Assembly (NCBI RefSeq): GCF_003314435.2
Contig: NZ_QNVY02000001.1
Location: 434,001 to 498,000 of the forward strand
Direction: 5' to 3'
Origin: Flavobacterium petrolei
GTDB taxonomy: Bacteria > Bacteroidota > Bacteroidia > Flavobacteriales > Flavobacteriaceae
DNA: 64,000 nt
Position 1 is the stretch's first letter; each line of letters opens with the position of its first letter. Below the pieces are notes generated by a model. The model was not told the DNA's origin, made no database searches, and saw nothing but the letters and a program-made list of their open reading frames with translations. Of the stretch, positions 33,821 to 43,137 are shown piece after piece. The position numbers were made by a program, and so were the translations under genes.

Positions 33821-34831
33821 ATGGGAAAACAATTTTTATATGTATTTTTAGCTTTAATTGCCATGCAAACAATTAATGCGCAAACCAGAGGAAATAAGCT
33901 AGGCTACATTGATATGGAATACATTTTACAAAATGTTCCTGACTACACTGAAGCAAAAATTCAATTGGAGCAAAAAGCTCAAAAATGGAAATCGGAAATT
34001 GACGCTAAAAAAATTGAAATCAATAAATTAAAGGAAGCTTTAAAAGCAGAAAAAGCATTGCTCACTAAAGAATTGATAGACGAAAGAGAAACCGAAATCA
34101 GTTTCCTTGAAAATGAAAATTTAGATTACCAACAGAAACGTTTTGGTGCTAACGGAGATTTAATCATTCAAAAATCTGTTTTGGTAAAACCAATTCAAGA
34201 CCAAGTTTTTACAGCAGTTCAAGATATTGCAGAACGATTAAAATATGATTTCATATTTGATAAAACTTCCGACTTGACAATGCTTTTTGCAGCCAAAAGA
34301 TTTGACATCAGTGATCAGGTTTTACGTGTTCTAAACCGTACCGAAAAAAGAGAGCAACTGACCAAAAAACAGCAAAAAGAAGCGGAAGAAAGAGAAAGTA
34401 AAGAAGATGCATTAGATGATAATCCGGCTTTGGCTGAACGCCAAAAACTATTAGATGATAAAAAAGCAGCAAGAGAGAAGGTTCTAGAAGACCGAAAATT
34501 ACTTCAAGAGCAAAAGAAAAAAGAATTTGACGACAAAAGAAAACAAATTCAAGCTGACAGAGAAGCTAAAAAAAATGGCACGGTTTCTGCAAATGTTAAA
34601 AAAGAAGATGCACCAACAAGTTTAACTAAAAATAATGAGGCTGCAGCAATTGCAGATGATGTGAAACAAAATCAAGCTGAAGCAAGAGCCAAAACATTAG
34701 AAGACCGTAAAAAAGTGTTGGAAGACCGCAAAAAGATTTTAGAAGAAAGAAGAAAAAAAATTCTGGATGAAAGAGAAGCGGCTAGGAAAGCGAAAGAAGA
34801 AAAGTTAAAAGAAAAAACAAACAATAATTAA
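33821..34831 (+). CDS. OmpH/Skp-family periplasmic chaperone with long charged tail
   Basis: The 336-residue protein has a signal peptide (1-20), then a Skp-like coiled-coil domain to about 175 starting GYIDMEYIL. The remaining 160 residues are a highly charged coiled coil with repeated LEDRKK and LEERRKK units. The tail is absent from ordinary Skp proteins. Skp-type chaperones hold unfolded outer-membrane proteins. It lies right after bamA. Confidence 0.85.
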   Translation: MGKQFLYVFLALIAMQTINAQTRGNKLGYIDMEYILQNVPDYTEAKIQLEQKAQKWKSEIDAKKIEINKLKEALKAEKALLTKELIDERETEISFLENENLDYQQKRFGANGDLIIQKSVLVKPIQDQVFTAVQDIAERLKYDFIFDKTSDLTMLFAAKRFDISDQVLRVLNRTEKREQLTKKQQKEAEERESKEDALDDNPALAERQKLLDDKKAAREKVLEDRKLLQEQKKKEFDDKRKQIQADREAKKNGTVSANVKKEDAPTSLTKNNEAAAIADDVKQNQAEARAKTLEDRKKVLEDRKKILEERRKKILDEREAARKAKEEKLKEKTNNN

Positions 34832-34852
34832 TTACTTAATATTTTAAAAACG

Positions 34853-35353
34853 ATGAAACAAATCAAAACTCTACTAATTGCTGCAATTTTAATGTTAGGA
34901 GCAAATCAAACAATGAATGCACAAGCAAAAACAGCTCATGTTGATGTAAGTGAAATTATGACAAAAATGCCAGCAATGTTAGAAGCTCAAAAACAATTAG
35001 ATAAATTGAGTACTACTTATGATGCTGATTACAAAAAGATGGTTGAAGAATACCAAGCAAAATTAAAAAAATACGAAGCTGAAGCTGCAACTGTTACTGA
35101 AGCTATAAACGGAGATCGTTCTAAAGAAGTGCAGGATATGCAAAAAAGAATTGTTGATTTCAGAGACAATGCTCAAAAAGAATTACAACAAAAAGAATCT
35201 GATATCGTAAAACCATTAATGGAAAAAGTAAGAGCTTCTATCCAAAAAGTAGGAAAAGCAAAAGGATTCCAATATGTTCTTGATGGTTCTTCTCTTTTAT
35301 TAGCTGATGGTCCAAACTTGACTATGGATGTTAAGAAAGATTTAGGTTTCTAA
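34853..35353 (+). CDS. OmpH/Skp-family periplasmic chaperone
   Basis: The 166-residue protein has a signal peptide ending in MNAQ (about 23) and a typical Skp core: AHVDVSEIMTKMP at the start, a long coiled-coil middle, then KGFQYVLDGSSLLLADG. It is the standard-length partner of the longer paralogue 22 bases upstream. It is followed by a terminator. Confidence 0.9.
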   Translation: MKQIKTLLIAAILMLGANQTMNAQAKTAHVDVSEIMTKMPAMLEAQKQLDKLSTTYDADYKKMVEEYQAKLKKYEAEAATVTEAINGDRSKEVQDMQKRIVDFRDNAQKELQQKESDIVKPLMEKVRASIQKVGKAKGFQYVLDGSSLLLADGPNLTMDVKKDLGF

Positions 35354-35373
35354 AAGAAATCATTAATCATAAT

Positions 35374-35413
35374 AAAAACTGCTCACCCTAACAAAGGATT
35401 GAGCAGTTTTTTT
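35374..35413 (+). terminator. Terminator after the bamA-ompH block
   Basis: AACTGCTCA pairs with TGAGCAGTT (35400-35408) and is followed by a run of seven or more Ts. It ends the uppS-bamA-ompH-ompH transcript. Confidence 0.88.
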
Positions 35414-35451
35414 GTTTAAAACAAATCATAGGAAATTTAAATCGTAGCATG

Positions 35452-35459
35452 TAACTTTG
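35452..35459 (+). promoter_or_regulatory. -7 box of murI
   Basis: TAACTTTG fits TAnnTTTG exactly. Transcription would begin about 6-7 bases later, which is at or next to the ATG at 35465. No TTG is found at the -33 position. A leaderless mRNA is possible. Confidence 0.45.
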
Positions 35460-35464
35460 TTTTT

Positions 35465-36244
35465 ATGAATAGCAATAATCAACCTATAGGAATCTTTGAC
35501 TCAGGTATTGGCGGAACTTCCATTTGGTCAGCGATTCATCAATTGTTGCCAAATGAAAAAACGATATATCTTGCAGATAGTAAAAATGCACCTTACGGAC
35601 AAAAATCTAAAAAAGAAATTGTCGCACTGAGCATGAAAAATACCGATTTCTTGCTTGAAATGGATTGTAAATTAATAGTAGTAGCCTGTAATACCGCAAC
35701 CACGAATGCAATTCAGGAATTAAGAGCAAAATATAACGTTCCGTTTATAGGAATAGAACCGGCTATAAAACCAGCAGTCACACATTCGAAAACGCAGATT
35801 ATAGGAATCTTAGCGACACAAGGAACGCTGAATAGTGAACTTTTTAATAAAACTACTGAAAAGTACCAAGACACTAAAATAATAGAACAGGTAGGTCACG
35901 GATTAGTTCAGCTAATTGAAAATGGAGAAATCAATTCGCCAGAAATGACTAAATTGCTTCACTCCTATCTAGAACCTATGATAAAAGCTAATATTGATTA
36001 TTTAGTTTTAGGTTGCAGCCACTATCCCTATTTGATTCCGCAGATAAAAAAAATACTGCCGGAACACATTCATATTATTGATTCGGGTGAAGCTGTAGCT
36101 AAGCAAACGCAACATATACTTCGGGAAAAAGTAGGATTCGCTTCCGTTGAGGAGAAGCAACCTGTTTTTTATACCAATACCAATCCTAAAGTTTTAAGTG
36201 AAATTTTAGGTAATAACTTTAAGGTTGACGAAATAGAGTTTTAA
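35465..36244 (+). CDS. murI: Glutamate racemase
   Basis: It makes D-glutamate for peptidoglycan. The 259-residue protein has the N-terminal GIFDSGIGG motif, the first catalytic cysteine in VVACNTATT (about C75) and the second in LGCSHYPYL (about C179). Its stop lies 2 bases from the convergent stop of the FadL-like gene, with no terminator visible between them. Confidence 0.94.
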   Translation: MNSNNQPIGIFDSGIGGTSIWSAIHQLLPNEKTIYLADSKNAPYGQKSKKEIVALSMKNTDFLLEMDCKLIVVACNTATTNAIQELRAKYNVPFIGIEPAIKPAVTHSKTQIIGILATQGTLNSELFNKTTEKYQDTKIIEQVGHGLVQLIENGEINSPEMTKLLHSYLEPMIKANIDYLVLGCSHYPYLIPQIKKILPEHIHIIDSGEAVAKQTQHILREKVGFASVEEKQPVFYTNTNPKVLSEILGNNFKVDEIEF

Positions 36245-36245
36245 A

Positions 36246-37481
36246 CTATTCAAATTTTCTTTTAACAAACCAAATACCGTCCAAACTTAAATTAAGAGAC
36301 AATTTATGATAATTCTCTTTTATTAATCCGTCAGTAATTCTACCTTTTTGTCCAAATGAATAACTGATATTTAGTGCTGAAAATGTATTATCGATGGGAA
36401 GTGAAACTCCAACTGAAAACGACATAGCATTAATTCTTTTATTATCAACTTCGAGGTAACCGGTATCATAATTGAATCCCGTTGAATATTGAATCCTATC
36501 AGAGTAGCTCCTTATATCTCTTGGCTTACTATAAGAAAATCCCAAAGCAAATTTATCCTGGTTTACGTACTTCCCATACACATCAGATTGATTGGTGCTA
36601 TTCCACAATCCTTTTCCGTAATCTAGTGTCAGATTTAAGTTATTCTTAAAAACCTTACTTAAACCCACTCCTATTTCCAATGGCATATAGTAATCATCCG
36701 TATCCGACGCAACCTCTGACTCAATAGCCAAAGATCCTGAATTAAAGACTGAAGTTACGGATTGTACTTTAGTAGCATTTATTTTTGTTGGAGATTTCAA
36801 ATTCATTCCCAAAGTAAATGTAGAATCAACTAAGAACTGGCCTCCCAGAGATGCCCTGACGCCATTATAATTTGTCTTTTTATAAATATTCGTTACCGAA
36901 TTAGCAATACTATAATCTCTATCATCTGTAGTATTTCCAAAAAGGACAGAGGTAGAAAGCCCCAATGCAATTTTTTTACCAATTTTATAGCCATAGGAAA
37001 TATCAAAATCATTTAATCCACCTGTTCCGGTAGCATTCAAAGTATAGTTTTCCTGACTATCCTGAATAGGCAATGATAAATTAGATATTTTGAATGTAGA
37101 ACTCGAATAGGGTTTTAGCGCCAAACTAAAAGCAGATTTTTTAGAAACTGGAAAAGCTAAAGCAATGTGAGAAAATTGCACATTATTTCGACCCTCTTTT
37201 TTTGAGTTGTTTTCGTAACTGGATAAGATAGCTTTCCCTCCAATGTCAAATAAAAAATGATTCTGATCCATAAATCCTAAAGATGCTGGATTTAAATTGT
37301 TGATAAATCGGTTTGAGGGCAGAGCAATACCGGAAGAACCTATTCCGGGAATCGGACCAAAATCTGAATCATATAAACTTCCTAAACCATACAGAGAGTA
37401 TGGAGAACTGGAAATACTTTGTGAAAACGAAACTGTTGTTATAAAAAGAAACAAAGCTAAGAATGCTATTTTATTTTTCAT
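36246..37481 (-). CDS. FadL-like outer-membrane transport protein
   Basis: The 411-residue protein has a signal peptide (1-20). The N-terminal SSPYSLYGLG...SSGIALPSNRFINNLNPASLG block is FadL/OmpP1-like. A long series of amphipathic strands follows, ending in GIWFVKRKFE. It directly abuts the upstream DUF4270 gene (the TAG is adjacent to the ATG), so the two are co-transcribed. The substrate is unknown. Confidence 0.75.
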   Translation of the reverse strand: MKNKIAFLALFLFITTVSFSQSISSSPYSLYGLGSLYDSDFGPIPGIGSSGIALPSNRFINNLNPASLGFMDQNHFLFDIGGKAILSSYENNSKKEGRNNVQFSHIALAFPVSKKSAFSLALKPYSSSTFKISNLSLPIQDSQENYTLNATGTGGLNDFDISYGYKIGKKIALGLSTSVLFGNTTDDRDYSIANSVTNIYKKTNYNGVRASLGGQFLVDSTFTLGMNLKSPTKINATKVQSVTSVFNSGSLAIESEVASDTDDYYMPLEIGVGLSKVFKNNLNLTLDYGKGLWNSTNQSDVYGKYVNQDKFALGFSYSKPRDIRSYSDRIQYSTGFNYDTGYLEVDNKRINAMSFSVGVSLPIDNTFSALNISYSFGQKGRITDGLIKENYHKLSLNLSLDGIWFVKRKFE

Positions 37482-38804
37482 CTAATAAGAAATATAATAA
37501 ATTTTCAATTGAATTTTGTTGGTCGAATTTTTCTGATCACCTAAAACCAGTCTGTCAACTGCTTTTGAAATACTGGGCAATGTGAGAATTAAGGACGATC
37601 TAGAGTCAGACTCCTTTAGCATTTCAGCTTGTAAAAAAGCACCAATAGAAATTTTATACCCAATATTCTCATTGAATTCATCACTTGTAGCGTTCAAGAG
37701 TCCATAAACAGCCGTTCCATCTATAGTATTTAGCGTTCCTTTGATTCTATTTAATTTATCCCCTACAAAAACACGTAAAGAATCCACTAAAGGATAAGCA
37801 ACTGAATAGGTATTATTTATTGGTTTTATGATTAACTCAGCATCTACAATTGCCCCTTTTTCAGAGAGGTATTTCAATTGTTTAATATTAGGAAAATCAA
37901 CTCGGCAAGCAAGCCCTGTCCCTGATTGAATGAAAGCTTTATTCCCCGTTAACAAACTGGACAGCTTACTGGAAGAAACAGGTAAATCCTGAATTTGTGT
38001 TCCAGCTCTATCTAAAGTGATATTATTAAATTGCTTGGAGACATCTAAAATAGAGAAGTTTTTAATTAATGAGGTTTCTGTATCGCCTTGGTATTTTGAA
38101 TAATACAACCGAAGTGCGCTAGACAAATTAAAACCTACAACACTAGAGGAATTCCCTGATGTTGACTTGATAACAAATCCTTTGAGATATTCTATAAACT
38201 CATCAGAATTTGATATTTCAAGTTTTTTCAATTTTAAAAAAAGAGCATTTCCAAATTCATTATCCAGTTTCACAACCACCGAATCCATACTATTGGGTTT
38301 TGGTTTAAATGAAATACTACCGAGACTTTCCACATCATAGCTTAAACTGGAATTATTGTAAAAGCTATCATCATCTGAGTTTGGCTTAACCTTTTGTGTC
38401 AATCTATGAATACTGAGAGATTGCACTTTTGTTGTGTCTCCGTAGAAATACTTATCTTGTTTTAAGACCATTTTAATCGAATCGAAAACATAATTTGGAG
38501 CATCAGTATCAGAACTTTCATTATAAAGACTGTACGTTGTAGCCGAGAGCTGAAAATAACTATCTGATTTTACTTTTCCAAAAATAGGATCGTCGTAATT
38601 ACCTACCAAAATTCTGCTCTGACTGGATGTAACTAATGAATCAAAATTAATAGTAGAAACGTCAACAGTTACAGTATCTATTAATATTACTTTATTACTA
38701 ACCGATAAATAATCAGAACCAACAACAAATTCTCCAGCGTCAGCATCAGAGTTACATGAAGTCATCATAATCCCTAAAACCAGCAAAAATAATACCTTGT
38801 GCAT
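37482..38804 (-). CDS. DUF4270 lipoprotein
   Basis: From the ATG at 38804 the protein has 440 residues. It is a lipoprotein with MTSC, C17 modified. A beta-rich body follows, with the DUF4270 start VGSDYLSVSNKVILIDTVTVDVST and repeated ISNSDE/SVSSSV-like strands. DUF4270 proteins are surface-associated and of unknown role in Bacteroidota. The upstream frame to 38849 was rejected because it lacks a signal sequence. Confidence 0.8.
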   Translation of the reverse strand: MHKVLFLLVLGIMMTSCNSDADAGEFVVGSDYLSVSNKVILIDTVTVDVSTINFDSLVTSSQSRILVGNYDDPIFGKVKSDSYFQLSATTYSLYNESSDTDAPNYVFDSIKMVLKQDKYFYGDTTKVQSLSIHRLTQKVKPNSDDDSFYNNSSLSYDVESLGSISFKPKPNSMDSVVVKLDNEFGNALFLKLKKLEISNSDEFIEYLKGFVIKSTSGNSSSVVGFNLSSALRLYYSKYQGDTETSLIKNFSILDVSKQFNNITLDRAGTQIQDLPVSSSKLSSLLTGNKAFIQSGTGLACRVDFPNIKQLKYLSEKGAIVDAELIIKPINNTYSVAYPLVDSLRVFVGDKLNRIKGTLNTIDGTAVYGLLNATSDEFNENIGYKISIGAFLQAEMLKESDSRSSLILTLPSISKAVDRLVLGDQKNSTNKIQLKIYYISY

Positions 38805-39033
38805 AAATGTTTTTTGAACAAATATATAGGAGACCACTTTATACCGCATAATAACATATACCGCTCACAGCTTTGTGTCTATAAAATGGCCGTTCTACTC
38901 TATAATTAAGATACAGCAAGTAATTAATCATTCGACCTTACAAATGCCCCGTTAGTCTATGAAATTGGACGGTACATATATATTCTTTTTTTTAGTTGGA
39001 TAACGTATCTACTTTTGAATCAATAAAAAAATT
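38805..39033. promoter_or_regulatory. Divergent promoter region (DUF4270 and Kelch module)
   Basis: This 229-base region carries a plus-strand -7 box TACTTTTG (39010-39017) for the barrel gene. Two related segments, AATGGCCGTTCTACTCTA (38885-38902) and AATGCCCCGTTAGTCTAT (38943-38960), lie about 60 bases apart. The second contains CCCGTTAGT, close to the LytTR box pattern [TA][AC][CA]GTTN[AG][TG]. A LytTR regulator is encoded downstream in the same module. Confidence 0.35.
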
Positions 39034-39882
39034 ATGAGAAAAAAGACTTTAGCAAATCTGTTGTTTATGATTCCAATTCTTACTGCATCAGCCCAAAGCG
39101 GATATTCCTTAGAGTTAAATATAAAAACACAACCAACGGAGAAAATTACAATACATGAAACTGGAATTGGACTAACTTTTTTTAAAAATATTGACACTAA
39201 AAATAAAATAACCAACACCTTCAAGTACAAGAATATTGGAGTCGATTATTCATTAGAAAATTATGATTTACAAAATAGTCTGAATCAGTATAACGGTTTC
39301 GAAAATGATTTTAAGCTCTCTCATCAATTAAGCGGTACTACAAAACTGAATATAGAAATTAATCCAATGGTCAATTTCGAAAATAATCTTGGAATTTCTG
39401 ATGTGTCGATTCTCGGTGGTTTAGAGACATCTCATTCTTTCAATAATTCAAACACAATCAGCATTGGAGTAAAAAGGATGGCGCTTTTTGGCAAACCGGA
39501 AATACTGCCTACTTTTTCTTTTTATCATCAAATCAGCCCTAATGCATTTATTGAAGCTGGCTTTCCAAACTCCACATTCTCTTATTCAAATAACGCACGA
39601 AATAGTTTCAGTTTGACAAATAGTTTCAATGGAAATTTTTACAACCTAGACAAACCCGAAGTTCTTGACCATTTGAATGCGGCTACAAAAGTGAGTTTTT
39701 CACAAATGACTTCGGCATTAGAATATGAAAGAAATATGGACTCAAACTGGTTTGTAAGTTTAAAAGGAGGCTACGAATTCAACAAAAAGTATAATCTAAC
39801 GAATAGCAGTGGCGACTCAAAACTTAATTTTAATAGCACTAACGGCTACATTTTTAACATTGGAATAAAATACAAACATTAA
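39034..39882 (+). CDS. Outer-membrane beta-barrel protein (DUF6268-like)
   Basis: The 282-residue protein has a signal peptide ending in ASAQ (about 20) and an even pattern of amphipathic strands ending in GYIFNIGIKYKH. It is Asn/Phe-rich. The layout resembles DUF6268 barrels. It is 15 bases from the Kelch lipoprotein and likely belongs to the same operon. The function is unknown. Confidence 0.6.
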   Translation: MRKKTLANLLFMIPILTASAQSGYSLELNIKTQPTEKITIHETGIGLTFFKNIDTKNKITNTFKYKNIGVDYSLENYDLQNSLNQYNGFENDFKLSHQLSGTTKLNIEINPMVNFENNLGISDVSILGGLETSHSFNNSNTISIGVKRMALFGKPEILPTFSFYHQISPNAFIEAGFPNSTFSYSNNARNSFSLTNSFNGNFYNLDKPEVLDHLNAATKVSFSQMTSALEYERNMDSNWFVSLKGGYEFNKKYNLTNSSGDSKLNFNSTNGYIFNIGIKYKH

Positions 39883-39897
39883 TAAACACGATAAATT

Positions 39898-40905
39898 ATG
39901 AATATTTTTAAAAAAGGAATATTGTTCACTACACTTTTTGCAAGTTTAGTATTTGTAGGCTGCAGCAATGATGACGATGACGAAGATTTAATAGGAAACT
40001 GGATTAAAAAATCCTCCTTTGACGGGCCGGCAAGATCAAGCGCAACGAGTTTCGTAATTGGCACTTATGCTTTTGTAACCACTGGATATACAGGGGATGA
40101 ATACCTAAAGGATCTTTGGGCTTACAATTCAACAGGCGATTATTGGGAGCAAAAAGCTGATTTCATTGGGTCAGCAAGAAGTTCGGCTTCTGGATTTGAA
40201 TTAAACGAAAAAGGCTATATAGGTCTTGGTTATGATGGTACTAATAAATTAAAGGATTTTTATGAATATGACCCCAGCAGCAACACTTGGATGAAAAAAG
40301 CTGATTTTGCAGGAACAGCACGCTATTCAGCAGTGGGGTTTCAAGTGGGCGGTAAAGCGTATTTTGGAACCGGTTATGATGGGAATTATCTGAAAGACTT
40401 TTATCAATACGACCCAACTACCGATTCTTGGTCATTATCAAATGGTTTTAGCGGAGAAAAAAGACGAAATGCTACAGTTTTTGTAATTGATGATAAAGCT
40501 TTTTTTGGAACAGGAGTAAATAACGGAGCTTACCAAGTTGATTTTTGGATGTTTGATCCGGCAACTGAACTATGGACAAGAAAACGCGACATAGATCAAG
40601 ACACTGATGATGACGATAGTTACAATGATGAATATGTAATTCTACGTTCTAATGCAACAAGTTTTTCTATGAACGGTTTAGGATATGTTGCTTGTGGCGA
40701 AAGCTCAAAAACGATATGGGAATACAATCCAACAACTGATAGTTGGGAAGAAAGAACATCTCTTGAAGGTTCAGCCAGAACAGATGCAATAGGTTTTTCA
40801 ATCAACCAGCGAGGATTTGTGATGCTTGGAAGAACCGGAACCACTTATTTTGATGATTCATGGGAATTTAAACCTTTAGAAGAACAAAACGATGACGACA
40901 ATTAA
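39898..40905 (+). CDS. Kelch-repeat lipoprotein
   Basis: The 335-residue lipoprotein has VGCS, C22 modified, followed by an acidic stretch (DDDDED). Six Kelch-type blades follow, each with a GYxGLGYDGTNxLKDFYEYDPxSNTW-like unit repeating about every 48 residues. Kelch propellers form protein or ligand binding surfaces. With no catalytic residues visible it looks like a recognition module on the cell surface or in the periplasm. Confidence 0.85.
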   Translation: MNIFKKGILFTTLFASLVFVGCSNDDDDEDLIGNWIKKSSFDGPARSSATSFVIGTYAFVTTGYTGDEYLKDLWAYNSTGDYWEQKADFIGSARSSASGFELNEKGYIGLGYDGTNKLKDFYEYDPSSNTWMKKADFAGTARYSAVGFQVGGKAYFGTGYDGNYLKDFYQYDPTTDSWSLSNGFSGEKRRNATVFVIDDKAFFGTGVNNGAYQVDFWMFDPATELWTRKRDIDQDTDDDDSYNDEYVILRSNATSFSMNGLGYVACGESSKTIWEYNPTTDSWEERTSLEGSARTDAIGFSINQRGFVMLGRTGTTYFDDSWEFKPLEEQNDDDN

Positions 40906-41254
40906 ACCAACAAATATATTCTTCTGGGCTACAATCCAGAAGAATTTTACTTTAGTAAAAAAAATAAACATACTACTTTTTACACTGGGCTTGTTTCTAT
41001 TTATATCTTGCAACAAAAGTGAAAACCTAAAGGTACAATCTTTAAAAACAGCTACGGGCTGGGGTTATTGCATAACTAACAAGGACAAAACTATAATAAA
41101 ACAAACTATAATTCCTGTTATCAGCGAAAATAAAAGCTTCAAAACAGAAGAAGAAGCGCTGAAAGTAGGGAACTTAGTATTACAAAAATTGAAAGATGAT
41201 TTATCGCCTACGGTAACAAAAAAAGATTTAATTTTATTAGCTGTAAAAATCTAG
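40892..41254 (+). CDS. DUF4907 lipoprotein
   Basis: The 120-residue protein overlaps the Kelch gene by 14 bases. It starts MTTIKPTN, then has a hydrophobic helix and a lipobox ISC near residue 40. The conserved body, GWGYCITNKDKTIIKQTIIPVI and KSFKTEEEALKVGNLVLQKL, matches DUF4907. The N-terminus before the signal segment is unusually long (about 24 residues); an internal start is not obvious. Its function is unknown. Confidence 0.7.
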   Translation: MTTIKPTNIFFWATIQKNFTLVKKINILLFTLGLFLFISCNKSENLKVQSLKTATGWGYCITNKDKTIIKQTIIPVISENKSFKTEEEALKVGNLVLQKLKDDLSPTVTKKDLILLAVKI

Positions 41255-42343
41255 ATGAACATAGAAGGAATTAAAAATAACAATTTAAACCAAATACTTT
41301 TTCATAGTATGATTTGGTGTTTTTTCATTGTTACCTCACTACTTCAGTTTTACGAAAGTCCTTTTCGTATTGGCGTCGATTTCTATTTACAATGGACTAC
41401 CGGAATACTATTATTCTATCTGAATTATTTATACCTAGTCCCCTTATTGCTTTTGCAAAAGAAATACTGGCAATATTTCTTGATTACAATTGCGTTAATA
41501 ACCCTATTTATGATTGTTCGGTTTATTTTCTTTATGCCCGAATTTCAAAACATGAGGCCTTTAAGAATAATAAATCAATCCGGAAAAGAGATTTTATTAA
41601 ACCCAAATTTCAAAAGGAAACAGCCGTTTTTTTTAAAAATTGTCCCTTCTTTTTTCTACATATTAATCATTACAATTAGTACAATTATTAAAACTTTGTC
41701 TGAATTATACAACAATCAGCAAAACAAATTAATAGCCGAGACGCATAGAACTTCTACAGAATTAAATTATCTAAGAAAACAGACCAATCCACATTTTTTA
41801 TTTAATTCCCTGAACAGCATTTATTCATTAGCCTATAAAAAATCTGATTTAGTTCCGGATGCCATTGTAACTTTGTCAGAAATGATGCGGTATATGTTGT
41901 ATGAAACCGATAATAAATCGGTATTTCTGGAAAAAGAAATCAATTACATAAAAAACTATCTTGAGCTGCAAAAACTGCGATTGAATAATATTGAAAACAT
42001 CACCATCAATATTCATGGCGAGACAAAAAATAAATACATAGAACCGTTGCTTTTGATTTCATTTATTGAGAATGCTTTCAAATATGGCACGGATTATAAA
42101 GGGGCAGCTTTTGTAAAAATTAAAATAACAATTGATGAAGATATTTTAGATTTTTGGGTAGAAAACAAAATTGAAAATCACCGAAAAGATCCGGAAAATT
42201 CAGGAATAGGATTGACCAATATTGAAAGTCGCCTGAATCTCCTTTATCCTAATTCACACCAACTCACTATCATTGAAACCGACAGTAAGTACAGTGTTCA
42301 TTTAAATCTAAAACTAGACCAGATTCAAACTTCTTTTAATTAG
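41255..42343 (+). CDS. LytS-type sensor histidine kinase
   Basis: The 362-residue protein has about four membrane helices (residues 15-95 and 128-147). A short linker leads to a His_kinase domain with the phosphoacceptor H180 in TNPHFLFNSLNSIYSL. The HATPase domain follows, with FIENAFKYG and GIGLTNIESRL. There is no large extracellular sensor domain. Its ATG directly follows the stop of DUF4907. Confidence 0.9.
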   Translation: MNIEGIKNNNLNQILFHSMIWCFFIVTSLLQFYESPFRIGVDFYLQWTTGILLFYLNYLYLVPLLLLQKKYWQYFLITIALITLFMIVRFIFFMPEFQNMRPLRIINQSGKEILLNPNFKRKQPFFLKIVPSFFYILIITISTIIKTLSELYNNQQNKLIAETHRTSTELNYLRKQTNPHFLFNSLNSIYSLAYKKSDLVPDAIVTLSEMMRYMLYETDNKSVFLEKEINYIKNYLELQKLRLNNIENITINIHGETKNKYIEPLLLISFIENAFKYGTDYKGAAFVKIKITIDEDILDFWVENKIENHRKDPENSGIGLTNIESRLNLLYPNSHQLTIIETDSKYSVHLNLKLDQIQTSFN

Positions 42344-42395
42344 GGAAATTACTATTAGCTTTAGTTGTTCTAAATTTAAAATAAAAACAGAAAAG

Positions 42396-43109
42396 ATGAA
42401 ATGTGTAATTATAGATGACGAACCATTAGCGGTTGATTTGATTAAAGAATTTGTAAGCAAAGTAGAATCACTTGAACTGGTGAACACATTTACTAACGCC
42501 ATTGATGCCCTTTCCATAATCAATCAATCTAATGTTGATTTGATTTTTTTGGATATAGAAATGCCTCATTTTTCAGGAATTGATTTTATTAATGCCATCG
42601 AAAAAAAGCCGTTAATTATATTTACAACAGCTTATTCAAATTATGCTGTTGAAGGATTTAATCTTGGCGCAGTTGATTATTTAGTAAAACCTATTCCTTT
42701 TCATCGGTTTTTAAAATCCGTTTTACGAGCACAACAAATTTTCAATCCACAAAATCTACCTGTAAATAGCAGTCCCATTTCTATTCCTGAAATCGAACAG
42801 GATTTTATGTTTGTAAGAGCTGAATATGAAAATGTAAAATTAAATTTTTCGGATATTTTGTTTATAGAAGGATTGAAAGATTATGTCAAGATTTACACCA
42901 CAGACAATAAGTTTACGCTAACATTGATCAGCCTTATTAAACTGGAGAATTTGCTTTCCTCTAAAGGATTTGCTAGAATTCACAGATCCTATATTATCAA
43001 TATAAAACACGTGAAATCAATCCAAAAAAACAAAGTAATCATTGCCGAAAAAAGAATCCCAATTAGTGAAAGTTACAAGAACTCCTTCTTTGAGAAAATC
43101 AATTTATAA
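42396..43109 (+). CDS. LytTR-family response regulator
   Basis: The 237-residue protein has an N-terminal receiver domain with IIDDEP and phosphorylation site D53 (FLDIEMP), plus the conserved lysine in LVKPI. A LytTR DNA-binding domain (about 130-237) includes EGLKDYVKIYT and RIHRSYIINIKHVKSI. It is the partner of the kinase 52 bases upstream. Confidence 0.92.
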   Translation: MKCVIIDDEPLAVDLIKEFVSKVESLELVNTFTNAIDALSIINQSNVDLIFLDIEMPHFSGIDFINAIEKKPLIIFTTAYSNYAVEGFNLGAVDYLVKPIPFHRFLKSVLRAQQIFNPQNLPVNSSPISIPEIEQDFMFVRAEYENVKLNFSDILFIEGLKDYVKIYTTDNKFTLTLISLIKLENLLSSKGFARIHRSYIINIKHVKSIQKNKVIIAEKRIPISESYKNSFFEKINL

Positions 43110-43137
43110 TTTGAAATAGTACATTAAAATCTAAATC

